Of a stretch of 64,000 nt of DNA, positions 31,355-40,155 are shown one piece after another. The position numbers and the translations under genes are program-made. Source of the stretch: JAVBSX01 sp031549145 (GTDB lineage: Bacteria; Planctomycetota; Planctomycetia; Pirellulales; Thermoguttaceae); the NCBI GenBank assembly GCA_031549145.1, contig JAVBQI010000082.1:1-64000 (forward strand), read 5' to 3'. Position 1 is the stretch's first letter, and every line of letters starts with the position of its first letter. The notes beneath the pieces were generated by a model. It was not told the origin of the DNA. It made no database searches and saw only the letters and a list, made by a program, of their open reading frames with translations.

Positions 31355-34318
31355 TCAATGTTCAATTGTTCCCCGATGCCAAAGCAATTCCCAATACTTC
31401 CGGTCGGTCGCGTACGGGTCGATCGGTTGGGTCGGGTCGTGGTTTTCCGGCAAAACGCCGTATCGGATCATCTCCCGCGTGTAAGGCCGGTTGGCAACAA
31501 AAGGGCTCATGCTGAAGCGGTTGCTTTCGTTGAGAATGTAATCCCGCCCCCGCGCGATCCCCGCGAGAACCGATCGGTAGTCGGCGTCCTCCGCGTTCGC
31601 GAAAACGACCTCGTCCCCCTGCTCTTCGCAAATCCCGAGACCGCCAGCAACTTTTGAAAGCGGCGCCCGCAAGACCCGCGATTTTTCCGGATACGAAAGA
31701 TTGTAAATGAAATGCCGACTGAACCGGGCCGGATCGTCCGAGAGCGAATGAGAAAACGTCATGTTTCTTTCCGGAGTATGACAACGGTCGCAGCGCCGCT
31801 TGAACGTTTCGATCATCGTTTGCGTTTCCGGCCAGCCGAGATCGTTGCGAACGATTTTGTTGCGGTAAGGCCAACCGATCAGCCCCGTTCCGTTGGCGGC
31901 ATACGTCCCGGCGTAATTCGCCCCGACGTCCAGCCAAAACCGGACCGTCTTTTTCTCCGGCTCGGAAAGGGCAACGCCTTCGTGCCGGGTTTCGATCAGC
32001 TGCATCAGCCGGCTCGCGCTGCTCCCGATTTCGTAAGGCCCGAAATTGCTCATCGGCCGGTTCCGGTTGTCCCCGAGCAGTTTTTGCCGACTCAACGTCA
32101 AATAGCTGAAGGTATAGAGCGGCGACCAATCGCCCGAAAAATTGATACCGGCGTCCATTCGATCGTGATTATGACATTCGAGGCAATGTCGGTCCAAAAT
32201 CGGCTGGATGTCGCGGGAAAAATCGAACACCTCCGGGACGCCCTCGACCGGTTTCGGTTTTGTCGGGGCTTTGCCGATTCGGCGGAACACCGCCTCGTCC
32301 GAACGGCTGTCCGGGGCTTGCGTTCTTTGTTCGTGACAGCCGATGCACGTCGTCGTTTCCCCCGGCATCACGCTGGTAAAGCTGTGCATCCGTTTGACCG
32401 GTTTCCCCTCGTGATCCAACGCGACGAACAAGAACGACCGCAGCGCGGGCAGCTCCATAAACGCGGAGCCGTCCGGGTCGAGCGGCACGGTCCCGACGAT
32501 CCGTTCGAGCGTAAAGGTTCCGCCTGCGGAAATCTGGTCCATTCCGCCGCTGTAATGTATCGGTTCCGGGAGCGTTTCGAGGACGAGCAGTTCCTTGATT
32601 GAGCCGGGCGCGAGGTCTTGCATTTTTCGTCCTTCGTAAATATTGACCAGGGCCAGCCGCCCGGTCGTTTCCGCCCGATCGGTCAGGTCCGGAATGATCC
32701 GCTCCCGCTGCCGAACGAGAATTGGCCGCGGCTCATGCGCCCAATATCCGGCCTCGCGGAGCTCTTGCGGCAGGACATATAGGGTCTGCTCGTAACCGTC
32801 GCCGTCGAGCAGGCTCAGTTGGCCCATGCTCGCGGCCAAAAACGCCTCTTCCGAAAACGCCCATGGGTCGGTATGCCGGGAATAAAGCGTGATCTGCCGG
32901 ACGCTTTCCAAATCGTCGGGCCCTTTTTTCGGATCGACAACGACGATCGGGCCGTAATGCTCCGTCCGGCCATGCCCGGGCGAAAAAACGGCGACGATTT
33001 TTTCACTCCCCGGGATCGGCTTCGCGCCCAGCATCACGATGTCCGGGTGCAGGTTGCCGTAATAAACCATTTGCCGACTGCCGTCCGGGTTCATCGTCCA
33101 AAGATGGTGGTAATGCACCTGCGAGCGGTCGACATATTCCCAGCGCATGTACAGCACCTGCCCGTTCGGGAGCACCCAGGGAGTGTTGTCCTGTTCGACG
33201 TTCGCGGAAAGTTCGTGCACGTTTTCGCCGTTCGGCCCGCAGCGGTGCAGCGTCGCGACCTGGGTCAACCAGCATTGGACCCAGCGCCGCGAACGACTGG
33301 AGCAAAAAACGATGTCCCCGTTCGGCAGGTAAGTCGGCTCGATGTCGTCCCAATCGCCGAACGTCAACTGCCGCAAATTCGAACCGTCGAGATCGATTTC
33401 GTAAAGATTGTAATGCCGCTTCCCTTTCGGGAGGTACGAAAAAACCGCCTTTTTGCCGTCGTAATGAACCTGGGGATCGCGGATCGAACCGCCTTCGTCC
33501 TCGAAAATGGTCCGGACTTCGCCCGAATCGAGGTTGAGAATGCGAAGACTTCCCCCGGTTCCCAAGGGGAACGGGAAGGTGTTTTCGTCGGCGGCGTAAT
33601 ACCCGAAATTCGCGTACCAGTGCTCATCTTCTCCCGGCTTGCGAACGACGAACAAAATTTCCCGGACATCGCGCATCGGCCCTTCGCGAAAATCCTTGAG
33701 CAGATCGGGCGGGGAAAAGCGGGGGAGCGGTTCCGACTTTCGGCGTAGGGCGATGTAATCGTAAACGAGCCAACTGCCGTCTTCGAGCGTGAGCGAGAGC
33801 ACGTTTTGCCCGGGCACGACCGCTCCGGGCGGAATTTCGAGGACTGCCGATTCGAACGCCCCGAAAATCGGCGGCGGTTTGTCGTATTTCGGCTCAAGAG
33901 CGATCATCGGCTGCCGCTTCGGTTCGCAATCCCGGCCGTTGAGATTGATTTTGATCAGCGACGGCTCGCTCGGATGGGCGAAGGCGGCCCCGACGACGAA
34001 ATAAAGCGGCTGGTCGTAAGTCCGATCGGAGGAAAATTCGATCTCGATCGTAAACGATTTTCCCGCGTTACCGAAATCGCGAGTGCTCATGTGCGCGACC
34101 GGCCAATCGACCGCGCGGTGCTTGCCGACGACGAAGCGAAAGGCGGTTTTTTGATTTTCCCGCATCAACCGCTGCCAATCGGGGTTCCGGCCGAATTCCG
34201 AAGGGCTGGCATCGGGCCGCCCGATTTGAAACAAGAGGTCGTCCGGTTGGTCGCCGAACGCCCTCGCGGAGCCGAAAAGAACGAGGCTCAGGAACCCCAA
34301 AAAAATAAGACAACGCAT
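31355..34318 (-). CDS. HzsA-like exported PD40 beta-propeller/cytochrome c protein with sugar-binding N-domain
   Basis: 987 residues from the ATG at 34318, chosen because it gives a clear signal peptide (IFLGFLSLVLFGSARAFG); upstream in-frame codons look non-coding. The N-terminal 200 residues resemble the rhamnogalacturonan-lyase domain III fold (ending GSWLVYDYIALRRK), a motif also present in the mannosidase at 59626. A TolB/PD40-type propeller follows (RDPQVHYDGKKAVFSY, DIEPTYLPNGDIVFCSSR). Then comes the hydrazine-synthase-alpha-like middle region and haem sites CIGCH, CLECH and CDRCH. The layout matches HzsA-related proteins of Planctomycetota. Outside anammox bacteria a hydrazine synthase role is not expected, so it is more likely a sugar-linked periplasmic or surface electron-transfer or oxidase protein. 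First gene of an operon with the TlpA-like and M16 genes. Confidence 0.82.
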   Translation of the reverse strand: MRCLIFLGFLSLVLFGSARAFGDQPDDLLFQIGRPDASPSEFGRNPDWQRLMRENQKTAFRFVVGKHRAVDWPVAHMSTRDFGNAGKSFTIEIEFSSDRTYDQPLYFVVGAAFAHPSEPSLIKINLNGRDCEPKRQPMIALEPKYDKPPPIFGAFESAVLEIPPGAVVPGQNVLSLTLEDGSWLVYDYIALRRKSEPLPRFSPPDLLKDFREGPMRDVREILFVVRKPGEDEHWYANFGYYAADENTFPFPLGTGGSLRILNLDSGEVRTIFEDEGGSIRDPQVHYDGKKAVFSYLPKGKRHYNLYEIDLDGSNLRQLTFGDWDDIEPTYLPNGDIVFCSSRSRRWVQCWLTQVATLHRCGPNGENVHELSANVEQDNTPWVLPNGQVLYMRWEYVDRSQVHYHHLWTMNPDGSRQMVYYGNLHPDIVMLGAKPIPGSEKIVAVFSPGHGRTEHYGPIVVVDPKKGPDDLESVRQITLYSRHTDPWAFSEEAFLAASMGQLSLLDGDGYEQTLYVLPQELREAGYWAHEPRPILVRQRERIIPDLTDRAETTGRLALVNIYEGRKMQDLAPGSIKELLVLETLPEPIHYSGGMDQISAGGTFTLERIVGTVPLDPDGSAFMELPALRSFLFVALDHEGKPVKRMHSFTSVMPGETTTCIGCHEQRTQAPDSRSDEAVFRRIGKAPTKPKPVEGVPEVFDFSRDIQPILDRHCLECHNHDRMDAGINFSGDWSPLYTFSYLTLSRQKLLGDNRNRPMSNFGPYEIGSSASRLMQLIETRHEGVALSEPEKKTVRFWLDVGANYAGTYAANGTGLIGWPYRNKIVRNDLGWPETQTMIETFKRRCDRCHTPERNMTFSHSLSDDPARFSRHFIYNLSYPEKSRVLRAPLSKVAGGLGICEEQGDEVVFANAEDADYRSVLAGIARGRDYILNESNRFSMSPFVANRPYTREMIRYGVLPENHDPTQPIDPYATDRKYWELLWHRGTIEH

Positions 34319-34593
34319 ATTTTGGTCTCCGAAAAAAGGCCGGTTCGCCTCACGGCTCAGCATTTGGGAGGAATCGACTCGTAATCCGATTACGGTCGAA
34401 TCACACCGGCCGTCCCCATTGTATAACCGCCCCTCTTTCGTCGCAAGAGTGTCGCTCGGCTCTTGAAGAAGGAAGAGGGTTGGGGTATGATCAACTGGAC
34501 TTTGGGGATCGTCCCGACGGTTTTGGTTTTTCTCTCGTTTCCCATTTTTTTCGGACAGTCGCAAAAACGCAGGATTTTGTCTCACACGGAGAT

Positions 34594-34998
34594 ATGACGA
34601 AAGAAAAAATGAATGCGCGATCGTTTCACCCATTATTACTACCCCTTCTTTTTACGGTATTGCCAGCTTCGGGGTTCTTTGTTTGGCTGTTTAATAATCC
34701 CGATATATTTCAAACGCGAAACCTGGGATATTTGTTTACAATCTTTTATCCGTTTATCCTGATCGGATTGATCGGCATTGTTTTTCGTAAAGAATGGGCC
34801 TTGATGATGCTTGTCCCGTTGTGGCTCAATTTTGTGGGATGGGCTTGGTATGAATTAAAGTCGGATATCATTCGTGAAACCACTTATTTCCCCCGATATT
34901 GGTGGTTGTATTATTTAATCATGTTATATTTTACATTGTGCTTGCTGTCCTTCATGTTTGCGCTTTGGCAGCGATCCCGATTGAAACGGCAATGCTGA
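34594..34998 (+). CDS. Small membrane protein, 134 aa, unknown
   Basis: The ATG at 34594 has a ribosome site (cggag) five bases upstream; longer in-frame starts lack one. The 134-residue product has four hydrophobic helices (LLLPLLFTVLPASGFFVWLF, IFYPFILIGLIGIVF, LMMLVPLWLNFVGWAWYEL, LYYLIMLYFTLCLLSFMFAL) joined by short basic loops, ending in RSRLKRQC. No motif is recognised. The gene stands alone between the divergently transcribed HzsA-like gene and the BRCT/TPR gene. Its base composition is more AT-rich than its neighbours', which may reflect its hydrophobicity. Confidence 0.55.
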   Translation: MTKEKMNARSFHPLLLPLLFTVLPASGFFVWLFNNPDIFQTRNLGYLFTIFYPFILIGLIGIVFRKEWALMMLVPLWLNFVGWAWYELKSDIIRETTYFPRYWWLYYLIMLYFTLCLLSFMFALWQRSRLKRQC

Positions 34999-35142
34999 GT
35001 TTTCTCCGTACATCCGTGTTTCCAGAGAAACGAAAACATGACTTCGTCCCATTGAAAACCCGTTGAAAATCAACTGGTTGAATGAGTTTTTACCGCATTG
35101 GTCGCCCACCCTGTTTTTTCGAAGTTCCGCCTTTCCAACTCG

Positions 35143-36348
35143 ATGAGTCAACCTCCGCTTTCGGGCAAACGCATTTTCTTTTTCGGCAAACTGGCCGGGG
35201 CGACCCGCCGGGAAGCCGCCCTGTTGGTCAGGCAGCAAGGGGGGCTCGTCTCGCAGCTCCTCTCCCCCAAGGTCAACCTCGTCGTCGTCGGCGAAGCGGA
35301 GGTCTTGGCGCGGGATTTCGAGTCCTGGTCCGAGCCGCTCGATTCCGAAACGAAAGAAGCGTTCGAATCGGGGAAGTTGGACATTCTTTCCGAATCGGCC
35401 TTTTGGAACCTCCTCGCCAGTGCCGAGGACGAAACCGAACGTCCGCCGCTTTTTACGGCCGCGATGCTCGCCGAAGCGGTCGATGTGCCGATCGCGAGCA
35501 TCCGGCTTTGGCAGCGCCGCGGGCTGATCGTCCCGGCCGTTTACGTCCGCAACCTCGCGTATTACGATTTTCAGGAAGTGCTGACCGCGAAAACCCTTCG
35601 CGATCTGCTCCGCTCCGGCATCTCGCCCGAGATGCTCGAAAAGCGGCTGCAATCGGTTCGCCGGATGTTGCCCGATATTTCCCGGCCGCTCGCCCAGCTT
35701 TCGGTGATCCTCGAAGGGAAAGACCTGTTGCTCCGAAACGGGGAGATGCTCGTCGATCAAAAGGGGCAACGCCGGATCGATTTCGACGCCTGGGAATTCG
35801 ATACGGACGAGTATGAACTCGCGGACGACGAAGGGCGAGATAAACCCGATTCGATGCTGCATTGCCTGGACGCCGCGATCGCTCCGAGCGGCCCGGACGT
35901 TTCGACGCTCTGCGATATGGCCCTCGCGTTGGAAGAGGGAGGACGCTTGAACGAGGCTCTCGCGATGTACCGGGCCGCCCTCGCGGCCGAAGGGCCCGAG
36001 GCCGGCCTCTGTTTTCAGGTCGCCGAGCTTTTATACCGGCTCGGGGAATTGCAGGCGGCCCGGGAACGCTATTACATGGTCCTCGAATTGGACGAGGATG
36101 ATGTCGAAGCGAGGGCGAACCTCGGCTGCGTGCTCGCCGAGTTGGGCGAAACGAACCTCGCTGTCAGCGCTTTTCAAGGAGCGCTTAAGTATCACCCGGA
36201 TTACGCGGACGTGCACTATCATCTCGGGCTGTTGCTTTGGCGGCAGGGGAGAAAAGACGAAGCCCAGTCGCATTTTCGGGAATTTTTGAAGTTGCATCCC
36301 GAAAGCCCCTGGGCGGACGGCATTCGAGAGCTGACCGGAGGAATCTGA
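35143..36348 (+). CDS. BRCT - MerR-like - TPR fusion protein
   Basis: 401 residues combining three modules. Residues 1-85 form a BRCT domain (LSGKRIFFFGKLAGATRREA, GGLVSQLLSPKVNLVVVGE), like those that bind DNA ends or phosphopeptides. Residues about 105-180 form a MerR-type winged helix (FTAAMLAEAVDVPIASIRLW, RGLIVPAVYVRNLAYYDFQ, VLTAKTLRDLLRSGIS). The C-terminus (about 245-400) has several tetratricopeptide repeats (LCDMALALEEGGRLNEALAM, LGCVLAELGETNLAVSAF). It may be a transcription or DNA-associated scaffold. The next gene, zinc-ribbon ExbD, starts 2 bases after the stop, so the two are translationally coupled. The start at 35143 gives the complete BRCT strand; no signal peptide is present. 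Confidence 0.8.
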   Translation: MSQPPLSGKRIFFFGKLAGATRREAALLVRQQGGLVSQLLSPKVNLVVVGEAEVLARDFESWSEPLDSETKEAFESGKLDILSESAFWNLLASAEDETERPPLFTAAMLAEAVDVPIASIRLWQRRGLIVPAVYVRNLAYYDFQEVLTAKTLRDLLRSGISPEMLEKRLQSVRRMLPDISRPLAQLSVILEGKDLLLRNGEMLVDQKGQRRIDFDAWEFDTDEYELADDEGRDKPDSMLHCLDAAIAPSGPDVSTLCDMALALEEGGRLNEALAMYRAALAAEGPEAGLCFQVAELLYRLGELQAARERYYMVLELDEDDVEARANLGCVLAELGETNLAVSAFQGALKYHPDYADVHYHLGLLLWRQGRKDEAQSHFREFLKLHPESPWADGIRELTGGI

Positions 36349-36350
36349 GT

Positions 36351-37127
36351 ATGTTCGAAAAACGAACCGTCCGTTGCCCGCATTGCAACGCCAAGTTTCT
36401 CGTCCTGCCGGAACAGATCGACCGGAAAGCGTATTGCCCCAAATGCGAAACAAAAATACGGCTGATCGAGGATAAGAAATACCGCAAGAGAAGACTTGCG
36501 GCGGAAACGGAACCGGAAGACATTCGCGAGGCGGAAATCATTCAGGATACGCCGCCGGCGACTCCTCGCGACGCGATCCGGGCCGCGATCGAAAGCCCGC
36601 CCCCTCAAGTCGCGAAGCCGCCCTCCCCGAAACGGAAAAAGACGCAGCCCCAGGCATCCGAGCCGGAGGAAGACGCATCGGAACGGGTCGTGCTCAAGAA
36701 GAAACTTGGCACGGACGACGAAATGGATATGACGCCGATGGTCGACGTTACGTTTTTGCTGTTGATCTTTTTTATGGTAACGGCCGCCTTCGCCCTGCAA
36801 AAATCGCTTGAGGTCCCGACGCCGGAGAACACCGAAGAGCAGGCCCAATCGGTTCAACTGGAAGTTTCGGAAGACGAAAACACGGTGGTCGTCCGCATCT
36901 TGAAAGATAATACGATTTGGATCGAGGACCGTGAGATTCCCTCCCGGCAAGAGTTGCTTTCCGTATTGAGGGAAATGCGTAAAAATGACGGCGAAGCCCC
37001 CCCGGCCGAGACGCTGTTGGTCCTCGCCGACGGACATGCCCGGCACGAAACCGTGGTGATGGCCCTTGATGCCGGCAACGCCGTCGGTATGAAAAACATC
37101 CGCCTGAAGACCGAGGACCAGGAATAG
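36351..37127 (+). CDS. ExbD/TolR-like protein with N-terminal zinc ribbon
   Basis: 258 residues. The first 35 carry two CxxC pairs (VRCPHCNAKF ... AYCPKCETKI), an MJ0042-type zinc ribbon. A long charged, Pro-rich linker (about 40-115) follows. Then comes the ExbD signature MDMTPMVDVTFLLLIFFMVTAAFAL, whose membrane helix holds the proton-carrying aspartate (VDVT), and a C-terminal periplasmic domain (SREELLSVL-type). ExbD with ExbB uses the proton gradient to energise TonB or Tol systems. No exbB or tonB is nearby, and the partner here is the BRCT/TPR gene, 2 bases upstream. The cytosolic zinc ribbon is a planctomycete feature. A ribosome site (ggagga) lies within the upstream gene. Confidence 0.85.
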   Translation: MFEKRTVRCPHCNAKFLVLPEQIDRKAYCPKCETKIRLIEDKKYRKRRLAAETEPEDIREAEIIQDTPPATPRDAIRAAIESPPPQVAKPPSPKRKKTQPQASEPEEDASERVVLKKKLGTDDEMDMTPMVDVTFLLLIFFMVTAAFALQKSLEVPTPENTEEQAQSVQLEVSEDENTVVVRILKDNTIWIEDREIPSRQELLSVLREMRKNDGEAPPAETLLVLADGHARHETVVMALDAGNAVGMKNIRLKTEDQE

Positions 37128-37149
37128 CGACAGCACTCGCTCGTCTACA

Positions 37150-37260
37150 AAACGCGTACCGTAACGAGCCGCGACCTGTGGTCGCGGTTACGTTCATAGC
37201 ACGAAACGTATCGATTGAAATTGATGCAAACCGCGTGCACAGCACGCGGCTCGTAAGAGC
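37150..37260. repeat. Short palindromic repeats before the Hsp70 gene
   Basis: gagccgcgacctgtggtcgcggtt (a cgcgacc hairpin also seen at 6910) and a gcgtgcacagcacgcggctc hairpin occupy the 210-base gap. No gene seen. Confidence 0.4.
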
Positions 37261-37336
37261 GCAAACGACACGCCAACAAAAGTACGATACTGAAGAGGAA
37301 TACATTGACGATTTTTGATTCTTTTGCACTTCTCCC

Positions 37337-39184
37337 ATGAAACAATATATTCTTGGCATCGATCTTGGAACGACCAACTCCGTTCTCGCCTATTCGGAAC
37401 TTTCCGGCGAGTCGCCCGAGGTCAGGCTTTTGCCGATCCCGCAACTGGTTGCCCCGGCGACACTTGAAAACCGCGACTCCTTGCCGTCGTTTCTCTATTT
37501 GCCGAGCGAAACGGAACAAAAAGGGAACGATTACCGTCTGCCGACGACCGGAAAAAAAGGGAAACCGGCCCCAAGCCCCGAATCGGTCGTCGGCGAGCTC
37601 GCCCGCTGGCGTTCCGCCGAGGTCCCCGACCGGACGGTCAGCGCCGCGAAATCGTGGTTGTGTCATTCCAAGGTCGATCGGCGAGAACCGATTCTCCCTT
37701 GGAACGCGCCCGAAGAGGTTCCGAAAATTTCGCCGCTGCTCGCGACCCAGCGGTATCTCGAACACCTGATCGCGGTTTGGGAAAAAGAATTCCCGGAGGC
37801 TCCGATCGCCGAACAGGAGGTCGTGCTCACCGTCCCCGCCTCGTTCGATGCCAGTGCCCGGGAACTGACCCGGGAGGCCGCGATCGCGGCCGGGCTGCCC
37901 GCCGAAATGCTGTTTCTCGAAGAGCCGCAGGCCGCGATTTATGCCTGGTTGGAAGAAGTCGGCGATTCCTGGCGGAAGACATTGACCTTGGAGGATACGC
38001 TGCTGATTTGCGATGTCGGCGGCGGGACGACCGATTTGACGCTGATCGGCGTCGAGCAGGAGGAAGGGGACTTGATCCTGAAACGGATCGCCGTCGGGGA
38101 GCACCTGCTGATCGGCGGTGATAATATGGACCTGGCCCTGGCCCATTACGCGGCCGGACTGCTCGCCGAGCGGGGAACGCAACTCGACCCTTGGCAGACG
38201 GTTTCCCTTTGGCATAGTGCTCGCGCGGCCAAAGAAGCGTTGCTTGCGGTTGACGAAAAGGGGGAAAAAGACGGCGGCAAATCCGGCAAGTCGAAAAAGG
38301 GGAGCACGTACCCGATTTCCGTGCTTGGTCGCGGGACGAAGCTGATCGGCGGGACGATTACCGTCGACTTGGAAAAGGAGAAGGTCGCCGAGCTTTTGGG
38401 GGACGGTTTTTTTCCGGACTGCGAGCTTTCCGAAAAGCCGCGTCGCCGGGGCATGAGCGGTTTCAAGGAACTCGGGCTCCCGTTCGAGCAGGAGACGGGC
38501 ATCACGCGGCATTTGGGGGCGTTTCTTTCCGCACACGGGGCGAAGCCGACCCATGTGCTGCTTAACGGCGGGGTTTTTAAGGCGCCGTTGCTGCACGAAC
38601 GGCTGTTCGAGGTGCTCGGGCATTGGTTTCCGGACCGTCCGCCGCAGGTTTTGGAATCGGCTTCGGGCCTCGATCATGCGGTCGCCCGGGGCGCGGCGTA
38701 TTACGGTTGGACGAAACAGCGCGGCGGAGTCCGGATTCGCGGCGGGACGGCACGATCCTACTACATCGGGATCGAAACGGCGGGGCTCGCGATCCCGGGC
38801 GCCCCGCGACCGCTCAAAGCGCTTTGCGTCGCCCCTTTCGGTATGGAAGAGGGGACCTCGTGCGATGTCCCGTCGGCCGAAATCGGGCTGGTGGTCGGAG
38901 AGACGGCCCATTTCCGGTTTTTCAGTTCGACGCTTCGAAAGCAGGACAAACCGGGCGCGGTGTTGGACGCTTCGCATTTCGGCGCCGCGGAATCGGATTT
39001 GCAGGAAACCGATTCCATGGAAGCGGAGCTCCCGGCGACGGCGGGCGAAGGGGAGCCGGAGGAGGATTACATTCCGGTCCGATTCCGGACGCGCATCACG
39101 GAGCTCGGGACTATGGAACTGTGGTGTGATTCCGCCGTCGCGGACCGGCATTGGAAGCTGGAGTTCAGCGTCCGGGAAGAATAG
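37337..39184 (+). CDS. Hsp70-family (DnaK-like) protein
   Basis: 615 residues with the actin-like ATPase core of Hsp70. The phosphate-1 loop ILGIDLGTTNSVLAY is at the start. The second phosphate loop is LLICDVGGGTTDLTLIG, the connect segment LTVPASFDASARELTREAA, and the adenosine motif LNGGVFKAPLLHERLF. The C-terminal part (about 400-615) is a beta-rich substrate-domain-like region that diverges from DnaK and lacks the helical lid. It is not the housekeeping DnaK but one of the extra Hsp70 homologues common in this phylum. No J-protein or GrpE gene is close. A MITE-like repeat lies about 40 bases downstream, followed by the defence-type island. Confidence 0.85.
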   Translation: MKQYILGIDLGTTNSVLAYSELSGESPEVRLLPIPQLVAPATLENRDSLPSFLYLPSETEQKGNDYRLPTTGKKGKPAPSPESVVGELARWRSAEVPDRTVSAAKSWLCHSKVDRREPILPWNAPEEVPKISPLLATQRYLEHLIAVWEKEFPEAPIAEQEVVLTVPASFDASARELTREAAIAAGLPAEMLFLEEPQAAIYAWLEEVGDSWRKTLTLEDTLLICDVGGGTTDLTLIGVEQEEGDLILKRIAVGEHLLIGGDNMDLALAHYAAGLLAERGTQLDPWQTVSLWHSARAAKEALLAVDEKGEKDGGKSGKSKKGSTYPISVLGRGTKLIGGTITVDLEKEKVAELLGDGFFPDCELSEKPRRRGMSGFKELGLPFEQETGITRHLGAFLSAHGAKPTHVLLNGGVFKAPLLHERLFEVLGHWFPDRPPQVLESASGLDHAVARGAAYYGWTKQRGGVRIRGGTARSYYIGIETAGLAIPGAPRPLKALCVAPFGMEEGTSCDVPSAEIGLVVGETAHFRFFSSTLRKQDKPGAVLDASHFGAAESDLQETDSMEAELPATAGEGEPEEDYIPVRFRTRITELGTMELWCDSAVADRHWKLEFSVREE

Positions 39185-39226
39185 CGGGGATCGTTGACCT
39201 GCGGAGAGACAAAAGAATTACTGCGC

Positions 39227-39333
39227 GTCATTTCGAGCGAAGCGAGAAATCTCATCCTCGCCAAAAAAGTCGGAATTCCGTCCCTCGCGCGAGGGTGAGA
39301 TTTCTCCCTACGCGTTGCTTCGGTCGAAATGAC
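39227..39333. repeat. MITE-like inverted repeat after the Hsp70 gene
   Basis: gtcatttcgagcgaagcgag at the left end matches, inverted, ttgcttcggtcgaaatgac at the right end; inner parts also pair (agaaatctca / tgagatttct). A single 107-base hairpin element, distinct from the families above. Confidence 0.7.
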
Positions 39334-39383
39334 GAGTAATAAAAACCACACCAATCCACGACCCAACCTTAACGTGCCTCTGT

Positions 39384-39398
39384 ACAATTGACTTCGCG
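39384..39398 (+). repeat. Left direct repeat of the island
   Basis: acaattgacttcgcg, identical to 42037-42051. The match continues imperfectly (gagag / agag). The two copies bracket the AAA/DUF4276/hsd region in direct orientation. Confidence 0.6.
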
Positions 39399-39424
39399 GA
39401 GAGCAATATCTTCGGCGTAGTTGT

Positions 39425-40153
39425 TCATGGTGTCGTCTTCATGTGGTGGAGATATTCCAAACCGACCGCCGTTTCAAAGTTGCGGCGAAAGGCGAGAAAA
39501 CTCTCCGAGTCGATCTGTTCGTAGTCGATTTCTCGATTGAGAATCTTTTCGTTGAGAACGGTACGGTTCGGCGTGGTTTTGAGTTTTTCTTCCAGCTCGC
39601 CTTTCAGAGCATGATCGGCCCCTCCTCCATGAGCCGTCGACTCAAGCGGCTTGCAGTTTCTGTTGGCATCCGCACGGCGATAGATTGCACTGAGCCACCA
39701 CGCTTCGGAAACGGGACGTGCAACCGCTGCGACTCCGCGTCCGTCGATGGATTGGTCGCGAAAACCGTTAAGCATGGAATTTCGTTTGTTTTGCCATTCG
39801 CTTTCTTCCGGCGAATTGGCATCGCGAAACAGTACGGCAACGAAATCCTTGTCCTCTTTATCCTGAATATGACACGTCGCGGCATGGGCAAGAGCGCCGG
39901 CATCTTTACAGTGCATTCGGTTTTCCGGCGGTGTTTTCAGGCCACGAAGTCCCGGCGAACGCGGCCGAGTGCGTAACGTCGGCTTGATTCGTTCCAGCTC
40001 CGCCGGATGAATGAAAACGGCACATCGGCTTTCGAGGAAAGAATAGCCCTGATGCTTCGCAATGATTTGGTCGGCGACAAGAACCAGCGGTCCGGGCTGA
40101 TCGTCGCTCGTTCCCAAATCGGTCGGACCTTCGCCGCTGAAAAAGAAGTACAT
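39425..40153 (-). CDS. DUF4276-like (TOPRIM-related) protein paired with an AAA ATPase
   Basis: 242 residues, soluble. The N-terminus (MYFFFSGEGPTDLG) has the E-G-x-T-D/E core of DUF4276/RloB-type TOPRIM-related proteins. Later segments fit too: DKDFVAVLFRDAN, where acidic residues could bind metal, and the EAW motif in ARPVSEAWWLSAIY. Such proteins are found beside AAA ATPases in anti-phage loci, where the pair resembles a split OLD-family nuclease. The gene starts 2 bases after the ATPase gene's stop and belongs to the same operon. Catalytic activity is plausible but untested, and the family assignment is by motif only. It lies inside the direct-repeat-bracketed island. Confidence 0.65.
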   Translation of the reverse strand: MYFFFSGEGPTDLGTSDDQPGPLVLVADQIIAKHQGYSFLESRCAVFIHPAELERIKPTLRTRPRSPGLRGLKTPPENRMHCKDAGALAHAATCHIQDKEDKDFVAVLFRDANSPEESEWQNKRNSMLNGFRDQSIDGRGVAAVARPVSEAWWLSAIYRRADANRNCKPLESTAHGGGADHALKGELEEKLKTTPNRTVLNEKILNREIDYEQIDSESFLAFRRNFETAVGLEYLHHMKTTP

Positions 40154-40155
40154 GG

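Noticed and set aside
31355..34318. Evidence of anammox from HzsA-like proteins
   Set aside because: Only the alpha-like family is seen, with no HzsB or HzsC or other anammox genes, and such homologues are common in non-anammox planctomycetes.
37145..39151. Minus-strand frame of 668 codons
   Set aside because: Antisense of the Hsp70 gene; Arg/Gly-rich with no domains.
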